Source of the DNA: CALXOD01 sp964402715
GTDB lineage: Bacteria; Verrucomicrobiota; Lentisphaeria; Victivallales; Victivallaceae
Length of the DNA stretch: 64,000 nucleotides
Direction: 5' to 3'
NCBI GenBank assembly: GCA_964402715.1
Contig: CAYODJ010000012.1
Coordinates: 1 to 64,000, forward strand
The notes under the pieces are model-generated. The model ran no database searches. It saw nothing but the letters and a program-made list of their open reading frames with translations, and was not told the origin of the DNA. Below are positions 8,611 to 16,617 of the stretch, one piece after another (position 1 is the stretch's first letter; each line of letters begins with the position of its first letter). Both the position numbers and the translations under genes were made by a program.

Positions 8611-9990
8611 ATGAACGTTTTAAAGTTCTTTTTTGCGCCGCGGAGAGGCTCCGCGGCGCGGTGCGCGGACGTTCCGAGGACGACGCTCCGCGCCCTGTAC
8701 GCGCTTCTGGCGTGGGCCTCATGCGGCGCCGCGGCGGCGGATACGGAGACGGTCCATACCGCGTCGGGAGCGGAGATAGTGTACGACGTTCCCTCCGACG
8801 CTCATTCCGAAGCGGACATGGAATATCTGAGGTCGCTCGATCGGGAAATCACACGGCTGTTCCGCGCTCCGCCGGTCAGGAGGGGACGTCTCCGGATCAT
8901 CCTGTCTTCCGAGACCGGGGAGGGCGGCATGTCGCTGCGCCGCGCGCGGCTGGGCACGGAGCTGCTGCTGGACCGGAGGCTTTCGTCCCGCCTGAGGAGT
9001 TTTGACTTCCGCAGGCGTCTGGCTGGCATGTTGCTGATGGCGCGGTCAGGCGGCGACGAACCGGCCGGGGAGATGCCGGCGTGGGTGGCGGCGGGACTTG
9101 ACGGAGCGATCGCCGCCGGTCAGGGAGCGGGAAGGATTGCGCGCAGCGTCCGCCGCTATCCGCTGCTCCAGGCTCTGCTTCAGGCCGGCTGCCGGCCGGA
9201 TTTCCGTGCCCTGACGGGCATTGACTTCGGAAAGCTCTCAGGCGCCGCGCTGGAGGGGGCACGGGAGCTGTGCCGGTTCATGGCGGAGACGGCGGCCAGG
9301 TATCCGGACGGCCGCAGCAGCCTGCTGGGAAGTTACGCGATCGGCTGTCTGAGCAGACGGTGCGACGCCGCGGATGAGTTCGACGCGATTATAGGACGCC
9401 GGCTGTCGGCGGCTTCGCGCGGAACGCCGGCGGCGCGGGTGTGGGAGACGGAGGCCGGCAGAGCCGCGTTCAACGGCGGCGCGCCGCGGAGCGGGGAGTT
9501 TTCGCTGAAGCTTCTGCGGGAAATCACGAATTTCGAATACGAGGACGGCGGCGGGGAAGGGGAGTCCGCCGCGAGGCGGAAGGGATCCCTGCCGGACCTG
9601 CCGCGTCTGCTTTCCGAACGGCATCCGGCGGCGGAGACGCTGCGGCGTAGGCTGGCGCAGGCGGTGCGCGAATTCGGCGGCGGACTGCCGGGGGAATGCC
9701 TCCCTTTCGCGGAACGGCTGGCGTTTGCAGTCGAAAAGCTGACCGGGGATTCTTCACGCACGGAGGAGGAGACGGAACGTCTCTGCGGCGCGTTGAAAGC
9801 GCTCGAGAACATGCTGAGACGTCAGGCGGCGGTGGAGAAATTGCTGGAGGAGACGGAGAAGAGCCGCGTCCCGCCCTATCTGCTTTTCCGGAGGGAGCTG
9901 GAAGAGATTGCCGCGATCGACGGAGCGGACGGGCGGCGGGACGCGGAGGCGTTTCTCGAGAGAGTCGAAAAGCGTTACATGGGGGAGTGA
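8611..9990 (+). CDS. Exported protein of unknown function
   Basis: This is a 459-residue, Arg- and Ala-rich protein that I do not recognise. Residues 1-43 (basic start, then a Leu/Ala core ending CGAAAAD) look like a long signal peptide or anchor. Residues 60-160 have the layout of a peptidase-MA-like fold, with AWVAAGL where such proteins carry a WL-EGLAEY helix, but no HExxH zinc motif is present. If related, it is therefore not an active metallopeptidase. The C-terminal third (about 310-459) is charged and helical, possibly coiled coil. The start is the first ATG of the frame after a promoter-like sequence; no good ribosome site is visible. Confidence 0.7.
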   Translation: MNVLKFFFAPRRGSAARCADVPRTTLRALYALLAWASCGAAAADTETVHTASGAEIVYDVPSDAHSEADMEYLRSLDREITRLFRAPPVRRGRLRIILSSETGEGGMSLRRARLGTELLLDRRLSSRLRSFDFRRRLAGMLLMARSGGDEPAGEMPAWVAAGLDGAIAAGQGAGRIARSVRRYPLLQALLQAGCRPDFRALTGIDFGKLSGAALEGARELCRFMAETAARYPDGRSSLLGSYAIGCLSRRCDAADEFDAIIGRRLSAASRGTPAARVWETEAGRAAFNGGAPRSGEFSLKLLREITNFEYEDGGGEGESAARRKGSLPDLPRLLSERHPAAETLRRRLAQAVREFGGGLPGECLPFAERLAFAVEKLTGDSSRTEEETERLCGALKALENMLRRQAAVEKLLEETEKSRVPPYLLFRRELEEIAAIDGADGRRDAEAFLERVEKRYMGE

Positions 9991-10006
9991 TCACGGAGCG
10001 CCGCGC

Positions 10007-10035
10007 TTGAAAAAGCGGCTTTCCCGATCTACATT
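10007..10035 (+). promoter_or_regulatory. Promoter candidate for the flavin oxidoreductase gene
   Basis: TTGAAA (10007-10012), a 17-base spacer and TACATT (10030-10035). A second, perfect TATAAT occurs at 10139-10144, only 20 bases before the ATG, but it lacks a recognisable -35. Either could drive the gene. Confidence 0.4.
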
Positions 10036-10163
10036 AAGCCGTCGGTGCGTCCTTGGAACGCGGACGTGCAGTTCCGTTCCGCGACGGTGCCGAGGTCCGT
10101 CCGCGAGGGTTCCGTCCGCGGCGGCGCCGCGTGTCAGGTATAATGATAAATCAGGGAAGAACC

Positions 10164-11189
10164 ATGGATGATTTGCAGTTGTTGTCGCCGCTGATGCGGC
10201 GCGGAAGCGAGTTTCTGCGGGTGCGGTATCCGATTATCTGCGGAGCCATGACCTGGGTTTCCGAACCCAATCTGGTCGCCGCCGTCGCCAACAACGGGTG
10301 TTTCGCCTGCCTGGCTGGCGGCAACGCGCCGACCGACGTGCTGAAACAGCAGATCGCGCAGGTGAGGAGTCTGACCGACAAGCCTTTCGCGGTCAACCTG
10401 ATCACCATAGCTCCGGCCTACCGGGATCATCTGGCGATGCTGGCCGAGGTGAAGGTTCCGTACATCATCTTCGCCGGTTCCTTCCCCAAGGAGAAGGAGG
10501 TCGAGGCGGCCAAGGCCACCGGCGCGAGAGTGATGTGCTTCGCTTCGACGACCTCCATCGCGGAGCGGATGATACGCTTCGGCGCCGATGCCATCATCCT
10601 GGAGGGCAGCGAGGCGGGCGGACACATCGGGCACGTGGCGACCACCGTGCTGCTGCAGCAGGTCCTCTTCCGTTTTTCGGAGCAGATTCCCATGTTCGTC
10701 GCCGGCGGCGTCGGCACGGGCAAAATGATGGCGCACATGCTGCTGCTGGGCGCGGCGGGAGTGCAGCTCGGCACCCGTTTCGTCATGACCGAGGAGTGCA
10801 GGGCTCATGAGAAGTTCAAGGACGCGTTCATCCGGGCCCAGGCCCGCGACGCCATGTCGACGCCCCAGTATGATTCCAAGCTGCCGGTGGTGGCGGTGCG
10901 CTCGCTGCGCAACAGGGGCATGGCCAACTTCGGCGCGCTGCAGCTGCGTCTTCTGAGGGAGCTGGAGAACGGGACGATCCATCGTCAGCAGGCGCAGGAG
11001 GAGGTCGAGAAATACTGGGTCGGCGCGCTGCGGCGCGCCGTGATCGACGGGGACGTCGACAACGGTTCGCTCATGGCGGGACAGTCGGTGGGTCTGGTCA
11101 ACCGCATCATGCCGGTGCGGGATCTGGTGGCGGAGCTGCTGAACGACGCCGAGAAGGAGCTGGCTCTGACGAGAAAGAAGCTCGCGTAG
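10164..11189 (+). CDS. FMN-dependent NAD(P)H oxidoreductase (nitronate monooxygenase / FabK family)
   Basis: This 341-residue TIM-barrel flavoprotein has the family marks YPIICGAMTWVS near the start, FAVNLI, EGSEAGGHIGH at about 150 (FMN and substrate His region), VAGGVGTG and LGTRFVMTEE. The same signature is found in nitronate monooxygenases and in the enoyl-ACP reductase FabK, and I cannot separate these from sequence alone. AGGGAAGA precedes the ATG at 10164; the longer upstream frame runs through promoter-like DNA and was not used. It lies 21 bases before mreC and may share its transcript. Confidence 0.85.
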   Translation: MDDLQLLSPLMRRGSEFLRVRYPIICGAMTWVSEPNLVAAVANNGCFACLAGGNAPTDVLKQQIAQVRSLTDKPFAVNLITIAPAYRDHLAMLAEVKVPYIIFAGSFPKEKEVEAAKATGARVMCFASTTSIAERMIRFGADAIILEGSEAGGHIGHVATTVLLQQVLFRFSEQIPMFVAGGVGTGKMMAHMLLLGAAGVQLGTRFVMTEECRAHEKFKDAFIRAQARDAMSTPQYDSKLPVVAVRSLRNRGMANFGALQLRLLRELENGTIHRQQAQEEVEKYWVGALRRAVIDGDVDNGSLMAGQSVGLVNRIMPVRDLVAELLNDAEKELALTRKKLA

Positions 11190-11210
11190 CGCGGATCGTG
11201 AGAGGTGCTC

Positions 11211-12071
11211 ATGCCGTCTCCGGCTGAAACCAGCGCGCGCAGGAAGATGCTGTTCCTGGCGGCGACGGTCTTCGCGTGCGTCCTGATCTGCGCGGCGTGG
11301 GTGACGCTCGGAGACACGATCGGGCGCGTCGTCGGCGATTTCCTGTATCCGTATCTGCAGCTGTCCAGACTGGGCGCGGACAGTCTCTCCGACCGGTCGC
11401 TGCTGCTCTATTCCCGCGGCGAACTCGCAAGACGGCTGGAGCAGCAGCTCGCGGAAAACCGCCGTCTGCTGGCGCAGGTCGCCGCGGGCGAGACGTTGCG
11501 CATCGAGAACACGCAGCTTCGCCGTCAGATGAATCTCTCCCCGCCGCCCTCGTGGCGCTACATCGACGCGGAGATTATCCTGCGCGACCCGCGGTTCTGG
11601 AACGAGCGTCTGACTTTGAACCGCGGCGGCAGGGACGGCGTAGTTTCCGGCTCAGCGGTGATGGCCGCCGCGCCTGACGGCGGTGTCAGTTTCGTCGGGG
11701 TCGTCACACGGGTGATGAAGCGCAGCGCGGAGGTGGTCACCGTCCTCAATCCGGAGGTCCGGATTTCCGCCGTTCTGCCGCTGAGCAACATCGTGGGAAT
11801 CGTCAACTCGGGACGGCTCCGGACCGTGGGACGGGAGGTGGACGTCGGTTTCCTGCCGGTCGATCAGGTTCCGGCGGACAGGGAGGAGCTGCTGACGACC
11901 GGATTCGAACCGCAGATTCCCGCAGGGATCAGGATCGGAGTCCTCTCTTCCGTCCAGCATGCGGATCCCGTTTTCTCCAGTGAACTGTACCGGTGCGGGA
12001 CGGTGATTCCGTCGGCGGATTTCAGCGGCGTCAGATTTGTCGTGGTCGCGGTCCGCGGCGACGGCATGTAG
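11211..12071 (+). CDS. mreC: Rod shape-determining protein MreC
   Basis: This 286-residue bitopic protein has a membrane anchor at about 14-35 (MLFLAATVFACVLICAAWV), then a coiled coil (about 70-105, ELARRLEQQLAENRRLL). The beta-domain core starts IILRDPRFWNERLTLNRG and carries the conserved GVV and hydrophobic repeats. MreC links the cytoplasmic MreB to periplasmic PBP2 in the elongasome. ATG 11211 is preceded by GAGAGG; a GTG two codons upstream is less likely. It is the first gene of mreC-mreD-mrdA. mreB is not in the window. Confidence 0.9.
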   Translation: MPSPAETSARRKMLFLAATVFACVLICAAWVTLGDTIGRVVGDFLYPYLQLSRLGADSLSDRSLLLYSRGELARRLEQQLAENRRLLAQVAAGETLRIENTQLRRQMNLSPPPSWRYIDAEIILRDPRFWNERLTLNRGGRDGVVSGSAVMAAAPDGGVSFVGVVTRVMKRSAEVVTVLNPEVRISAVLPLSNIVGIVNSGRLRTVGREVDVGFLPVDQVPADREELLTTGFEPQIPAGIRIGVLSSVQHADPVFSSELYRCGTVIPSADFSGVRFVVVAVRGDGM

Positions 12072-12084
12072 GAGCGTGCGCGGA

Positions 12085-12645
12085 ATGCAGGTTCGCACTC
12101 TGAAGTTCTGGTTCATCCTGACGCTGATGCTGGCGGGTTCGGTGCTGGAGCTGTGCTGCGGCGCGTTCGGAGTTGTGCTGCCGCTGCAGCTGCCGCTGAT
12201 TTTCTACATAACCGTGGTGTGCGGCTGGCGCACGGGAGCGGCGGCGGCCGTCTGCGGCGCGATCGTGACGGATCTCGCATACGGCCGTGTCTTCCCCGTG
12301 TCGCTGCCGGCGCTGGCGGCGGCGGTGACGGCGACCGAGGTGATCCGTTCGCGCCGGGGGTTCGGCGAACTGCCCGACATGCCGCTGCCGGCTGCGGCGG
12401 CCGCCGCGGCCGGGGAGGCGGTGTGGTTCGCGGCATGCCTCGCGGCGGACGGAATTTCTGTCGCATCGCTGATCCGATGCGCCTCGCAGTATCTGTTCCT
12501 GGTGACGCTGGAGACGGGGATGGCTCTCTGTCTCTGCTTCTGTCTGAGCGCAACGGCCGATGTCCTGGGCATTCCCTGCATGGCGTTGCAGCGGGCGTCA
12601 GCTCCGGCGCGGAGCCGCTGGCCGCAGGTACGAACCGGCAGGTGA
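12085..12645 (+). CDS. mreD: Rod shape-determining protein MreD-like
   Basis: This 186-residue integral membrane protein has about five hydrophobic segments, the length and topology of MreD, and sits exactly between mreC and the PBP2 gene. Sequence identity to MreD is not obvious from motifs alone, so the call leans on position and topology. GGAG lies about ten bases before the ATG. Its stop is four bases before the GTG of the next gene, so translation is probably coupled. A short Arg-rich tail (about 170-186) follows the last segment. Confidence 0.8.
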   Translation: MQVRTLKFWFILTLMLAGSVLELCCGAFGVVLPLQLPLIFYITVVCGWRTGAAAAVCGAIVTDLAYGRVFPVSLPALAAAVTATEVIRSRRGFGELPDMPLPAAAAAAAGEAVWFAACLAADGISVASLIRCASQYLFLVTLETGMALCLCFCLSATADVLGIPCMALQRASAPARSRWPQVRTGR

Positions 12646-12649
12646 TGTC

Positions 12650-14527
12650 GTGAGCGGCGGAAAATTCCGGATACTCGAGGACAGCCGTTTCCGCATCGGT
12701 CTGCTGGGCGGGATCGTGCTCGTCGGAGTCGGCGTGCTGACGGCCAAGCTGTATTACGAGCAGGTGCGGCGGGGAGACAATTACCGTGAGCGCGTCTCCC
12801 GGCAGTCGGTGCGACGTATCCGGATTCCGTCCCGGCGCGGCAAAATCTTCTCATCCGACCTGAAGGTTCTCGCGGACAACGCCGCGAGGTGCGTCATAGT
12901 GTTCTATCCGGGTGAGATGCGCCGTCCGGGGCGGCACTCGCGGCGGCAGACGGTCGAATACATCTACGGAGCCGCCGCGGCGGTGGCCGCGGCTCTGCGC
13001 CGCGACAACCCGTTGACCAGAACCGAGATATCCAGACATCTCAACACGCGTCCGGGTCTGCCGATCCGCCTGTACAGCGGGCTGCTGCCTGAGGAGACGG
13101 CTCCGGCGCTCGCCCTGATCCGGCAGTATCCGGGCATCGGACTGGAGGACGACGCGGTCCGCCGTTATCCGTGTGGAAAACTGGCGTCGCACGTGCTCGG
13201 GTACACCGGCCGGGACAATCCCCGCTCGGCTGGGGACAGGGGGGATTTCTTCTACTACATACCCGATTTCGTCGGCAGGTCGGGACTGGAGAGATCGTTC
13301 GACCAGCCGGATTCGGATCAGGGGCGCAACTGCGGCCTGCGGGGCGTGCCCGGATTTTCGCTGGTGCAGGTCGACAGCCAGGGTTTCGTCCGCAACAGTC
13401 TGCTCGCCTCCAGAAAGCCGGTGGACGGACAGCATCTGATTCTCACCATCGACTCGAGAGCGCAGGAATTCGCGGAGCAGGCGCTGCAGGGGGAGCGCGG
13501 CGCTCTGGTGCTGCTGGACGCCGATTCCGGAGCCGTGCTGGCGATGGCTTCATCGCCGTCGCCAGACCTGGCCAGATACACCCCGTATCTTCCGCAGGAT
13601 TACTACCGGTCCCTGCTGCGGGATTCCGATCGGCCGCTGCTCAACCGCGCCATCAACGGAACATATACGCCGGGGTCGATACTGAAACCGCTGGTGGCCC
13701 TGGCCATGCTCCGCGGCGGGCTGGATCCGCAGCGCAGAATCTACTGCAGCGGCCGCGCGGCGATCGGCACGGGGGGGATACGCTGCGCCGCGCGTTACGG
13801 GCACGGCGAACTGGATCTGGTGGAAGCACTGGAGAGGTCATGCAACGTCTATTTCATCGAATCCGGGTGTGAAATCGGCCGCGGCGCCATCGCCGAGGTT
13901 CTGGACTCCGCCGGCATCGGCCGCCGCACCGGTCTGGAGCTTGCGGACAGTCGCGGCGTCGCCCCGACCGAGTCGTACAAACGCCGCTACTACGGCGGCG
14001 AGTGGAACCGTTTCGATACGGCGCAGCTCAGCATCGGGCAGGGAATCGTTCTGCTGACTCCCCTGCAGGCTGCCGTCTATACCGCGGCCATCGCCAACGG
14101 CGGCAGCGTGATGAGGCCGTATCTGGCGGAGACGATGGTGAGCCAGCAGGGATCCGTGCTGTGGCGGCGCCGCCCCGAGGTGGTCGGACGTCTGGCCGCC
14201 GCGGGGGCGGATCTGGCGGTGGTCCGCCAGGGAATGTTCCAGGTCGTGCATTCCCCGACCGGCAGCGGCCGCCGCGCCGACAATTCCGCAATCGCCCTGT
14301 ACGGGAAAACCGGCAGCGCCGAGGTTGGATCCGGCGGCAGCCGCCGGACGAACACATGGTTCATAGCTTTCGGAACCCACCGCGGCCGCACGTACGCCGC
14401 CTCTCTTCTGATAGAGGAGGGCGTCGCCGGGGGATCCACATGCGCTCCGCGCGTCGCCGAATTTTTCCGCAGATATCTCGAAGCCGCGGATCGCGACGAT
14501 CGGCAGGGCGAGTCCGCTCCTCTCTGA
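12650..14527 (+). CDS. mrdA: Penicillin-binding protein 2 (elongation transpeptidase)
   Basis: This 625-residue class B PBP has an N-terminal membrane anchor (about 15-37, IGLLGGIVLVGVGVLTAKLY) and then a dimerisation domain with IRIPSRRGKIFSSD. The C-terminal transpeptidase has the catalytic SILK (Ser343, Lys346), SCN at 397-399 and KTG at 553-555. It cross-links lateral-wall peptidoglycan together with RodA and MreC/D. It starts with GTG after GGTGAT, four bases after mreD. No rodA follows; the next gene is on the opposite strand. An ATG-led extension upstream overlaps mreD and is rejected. Confidence 0.95.
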   Translation: MSGGKFRILEDSRFRIGLLGGIVLVGVGVLTAKLYYEQVRRGDNYRERVSRQSVRRIRIPSRRGKIFSSDLKVLADNAARCVIVFYPGEMRRPGRHSRRQTVEYIYGAAAAVAAALRRDNPLTRTEISRHLNTRPGLPIRLYSGLLPEETAPALALIRQYPGIGLEDDAVRRYPCGKLASHVLGYTGRDNPRSAGDRGDFFYYIPDFVGRSGLERSFDQPDSDQGRNCGLRGVPGFSLVQVDSQGFVRNSLLASRKPVDGQHLILTIDSRAQEFAEQALQGERGALVLLDADSGAVLAMASSPSPDLARYTPYLPQDYYRSLLRDSDRPLLNRAINGTYTPGSILKPLVALAMLRGGLDPQRRIYCSGRAAIGTGGIRCAARYGHGELDLVEALERSCNVYFIESGCEIGRGAIAEVLDSAGIGRRTGLELADSRGVAPTESYKRRYYGGEWNRFDTAQLSIGQGIVLLTPLQAAVYTAAIANGGSVMRPYLAETMVSQQGSVLWRRRPEVVGRLAAAGADLAVVRQGMFQVVHSPTGSGRRADNSAIALYGKTGSAEVGSGGSRRTNTWFIAFGTHRGRTYAASLLIEEGVAGGSTCAPRVAEFFRRYLEAADRDDRQGESAPL

Positions 14528-14544
14528 TTCACGGGCGCGGGCGG

Positions 14545-15102
14545 TCAGTAGTCGATGCCCTTCTGAGCCGCGACGCCGCTTCGGAAAGGATGTTTGATCT
14601 CGCGGATTTCCGAGACGAGATCGGAACGGTCAAGCAGTTCCCCGGGCGCGTGGCGTCCGGTGACAATCACATGCTTCCATGACGGGCGCCCGCACAGCGC
14701 CGACACCACCGCTCCGGTTTCCAGCCAGCGTTGATGCAGTGCGATGTTGAGTTCGTCCAGCACCACCAGATCGAACATGTCCGAGCGCAGCATGCCGAGC
14801 GCGTCATTCCATCCGCGCATGGCGGCGGCGGCATGATCGCCGTCCTGCCAGCTCATGCCGCATCCGACCTGCCGGAGGGTCAGGCCGGCCGGCTTCAGTG
14901 CGGCGCAGAAGCGTCTTTCCCCGGTCTCGTATTCGTCTTTGACGAATTGCAGCATGCCAACCCGCCATCCCCAGCCGAGCGCCCGCACGACTGTGCCCAA
15001 AGCCGAGGTGGTCTTGCCTTTGCCGTCTCCGGTGATGGTGATCAGCAGGCCGCGCCTCGCGGAGCGGTCTTCCTCAGTCAGCATTGCGTGTGACTCTTTC
15101 AT
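14545..15102 (-). CDS. Cob(I)alamin / corrinoid adenosyltransferase (CobA/BtuR type)
   Basis: This 185-residue P-loop protein has GDGKGKTTSALG at about 25-36, then WGWRVGMLQFVKDEYETGE and the Walker-B-like DLVVLDELNIAL, the signature of the BtuR/CobO family. It transfers the adenosyl group of ATP to reduced corrinoids to make coenzyme B12 forms. A second in-frame ATG at 15084 has a better upstream AGAG and could be the true start. No other cobalamin genes lie nearby, which suggests salvage or a scattered pathway. The gene is convergent with mrdA. Confidence 0.92.
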   Translation of the reverse strand: MKESHAMLTEEDRSARRGLLITITGDGKGKTTSALGTVVRALGWGWRVGMLQFVKDEYETGERRFCAALKPAGLTLRQVGCGMSWQDGDHAAAAMRGWNDALGMLRSDMFDLVVLDELNIALHQRWLETGAVVSALCGRPSWKHVIVTGRHAPGELLDRSDLVSEIREIKHPFRSGVAAQKGIDY

Positions 15103-15212
15103 ATTTTTCAGCGGTCATTGTCGGTTCCGAGCGTGATCCGGACGGGCGCCGGCCGCCGGCCGCCGGCCGGAGCGCCGGCATAGTTCGCGCTGGCCGCAGC
15201 GCGGCCGTGTCG

Positions 15213-15941
15213 TCACTCCACACGGAACTCCAGCGTGACGACTGCCTTGAGCTCCTTCTGGATGGTGCTCTTGTCATATGTGCCCATGCCGGAGATGTCG
15301 CCCGAGCCGGGCGCGAGCACCTGAAAGATTCCCTGAGACGCGGAGAGGAGACGGCCGACCGCGCCGCCGCTGTTGCGAGCCAGTACCTCGGCGCGCTCTC
15401 TGCCGTTGCGGGTGGCTTCCGCCAGCAGTTCCATTTTATACTCGTCCAGTTTCTGCACCAGAAAAACCGGTGCGCCGGCGCGGACCACGGCGCCTTCCTT
15501 CACCAGTTCGGTGAACCGGCGGGACAGCTTCTCTATCTCATGAACCTTGGGGCTTGTCACCGTCACCTCCTGGGACAGCTGATAATCGAGCAGCTCGTTC
15601 GTGAGCTGCCCTTTGGCGTCCAGCTTGTAGTTCTCGCGGATGGAGATGCTGTCGAAGCTGACGTCCTGCGGTCTGAATCCGGCGCCGAGGATGAACGCGT
15701 CGGCTTTCCGCCGATGGTCGGCGAGCTGAAGGTAGGCGGAGTCGATGGTCTTCGCCCTGACGATGATCATTCCGCTCCAGATGGCGAGATCCGACGTCAG
15801 CATCCGGGATGCGGAGCCTTTGACCCGTATCGTGTCCTTCTGCGCCACTTTCACGGCGGCGCTGGAGACGATGTAGGCGGACCATGCGAAGCCGAGAGCC
15901 AGAGTGGCGCCCAGAAGGAACATGGCGATTCTGTTGTTCAT
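15213..15941 (-). CDS. SIMPL-domain (DUF541) exported protein
   Basis: This 242-residue protein has an N-terminal hydrophobic anchor or signal (about 5-30, AMFLLGATLALGFAWSAYIV) and a SIMPL domain: IRVKGSASRMLTSDLAIWSG, the DVSFDSISIRENY region and a late AEVLARNSGGAVGRLL helix-turn. SIMPL proteins are periplasmic or membrane-attached and of unclear biochemical role, often tied to stress. TAGGAGA precedes the ATG well. The upstream gap holds a promoter and an overlapping palindrome that may be its operator. Confidence 0.88.
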   Translation of the reverse strand: MNNRIAMFLLGATLALGFAWSAYIVSSAAVKVAQKDTIRVKGSASRMLTSDLAIWSGMIIVRAKTIDSAYLQLADHRRKADAFILGAGFRPQDVSFDSISIRENYKLDAKGQLTNELLDYQLSQEVTVTSPKVHEIEKLSRRFTELVKEGAVVRAGAPVFLVQKLDEYKMELLAEATRNGRERAEVLARNSGGAVGRLLSASQGIFQVLAPGSGDISGMGTYDKSTIQKELKAVVTLEFRVE

Positions 15942-15999
15942 TGTTTCTCCTAGTGAAAAAAGCAGGACATCCGCGACGCGGGACGCGACGGAGCATCCT

Positions 16000-16028
16000 A
16001 ATGTATCAGCTTATGCATTTGAATGCAA
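16000..16028 (-). promoter_or_regulatory. Promoter of the SIMPL-protein gene
   Basis: On the minus strand TTGCAT (16028-16023), a 17-base spacer and TACATT (16005-16000) lie about 60 bases before the start codon. Confidence 0.5.
16014..16027. promoter_or_regulatory. Palindromic operator candidate over the -35 region
   Basis: TGCATT-TG-AATGCA is a 14-base inverted repeat with six-base arms that covers the -35 and the start of the spacer of the SIMPL-gene promoter. A bound repressor would block RNA polymerase. No regulator gene is adjacent. Confidence 0.35.
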
Positions 16029-16178
16029 ACATACTGCGACGAGGTCTTCGCATGGACGGATGCGGCGGAACACGGAGAGCCGTCGACGCGGTCCGCTTTT
16101 GATGATGATCGCCGGTTCGTTATTTCTGCTGACGCGTTCAATCGTGGCTTCAAATTGCCGTTGCGAGTCGGCGAAAAC

Positions 16179-16559
16179 TTGGTATTGCGCCAAATGTCGC
16201 GAAAGGAAGTTTCTCCTGAAAAACGCATTCTGCCATTCGCTCCGATCAAAACTACACCCGAAGAGCAGCGGCGGACGCAGGATGAATCCGACACGGATCT
16301 GACGTTTTGTCAAGCGGATGACCGGGTTTTTCGCGTATGGACTCTGCTTGCGGGGAGGATGAAGCGTCCGTCAGAAAAAATCTTTGGGGGAACAGCCGGA
16401 GGTGACTTCACCAGGGACTATCCAGACGACGCTGAAGCACCCGGTTCACATGAGAAAAAACTTCGACGACACCGCTGAACACGGGAAACGGATGAACATC
16501 CGTCGGCGATCTCTTCATCAGCGTCGTCGGCAGCAGGCGGCTTTCACAAAATTTAGGAC
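16179..16559 (+). repeat. Interspersed element, copy A
   Basis: This gene-free interval contains one copy of a roughly 0.4 kb element shared with 26363-26743 (copy B) and 58863-59311 (copy C). Anchors are TTGGTATTGCGCC (16179), the 22-base block at 16297-16318 (one mismatch to copy B by my alignment), CAGCCGGAGGTGACTTC (16393-16409) and TTTCACAAAATTTAGGAC (16542-16559). By my count A and B span the same 381 bases between outer anchors. A frame open over 16023-16478 translates the conserved block as DLTFCQAD. I do not think it is an intact gene, because the frame starts outside the element and stops before its end. Confidence 0.6.
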
Positions 16560-16617
16560 GATGGCGATTTTTCCGTTTTCCAGGCGGTGCGGCTGCGGCT
16601 TGGTCTCATGGCCTTCG

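Noticed and set aside
10007..10023. CGCTT-GAAA-AAGCG hairpin as a terminator after the 8611 gene
   Set aside because: The stem is only five bases, the T-run is only three, and it overlaps a better promoter match.
16023..16478. 151-codon open frame as a gene
   Set aside because: It begins outside the interspersed element, ends inside it and has no ribosome site; better explained as part of element copy A.
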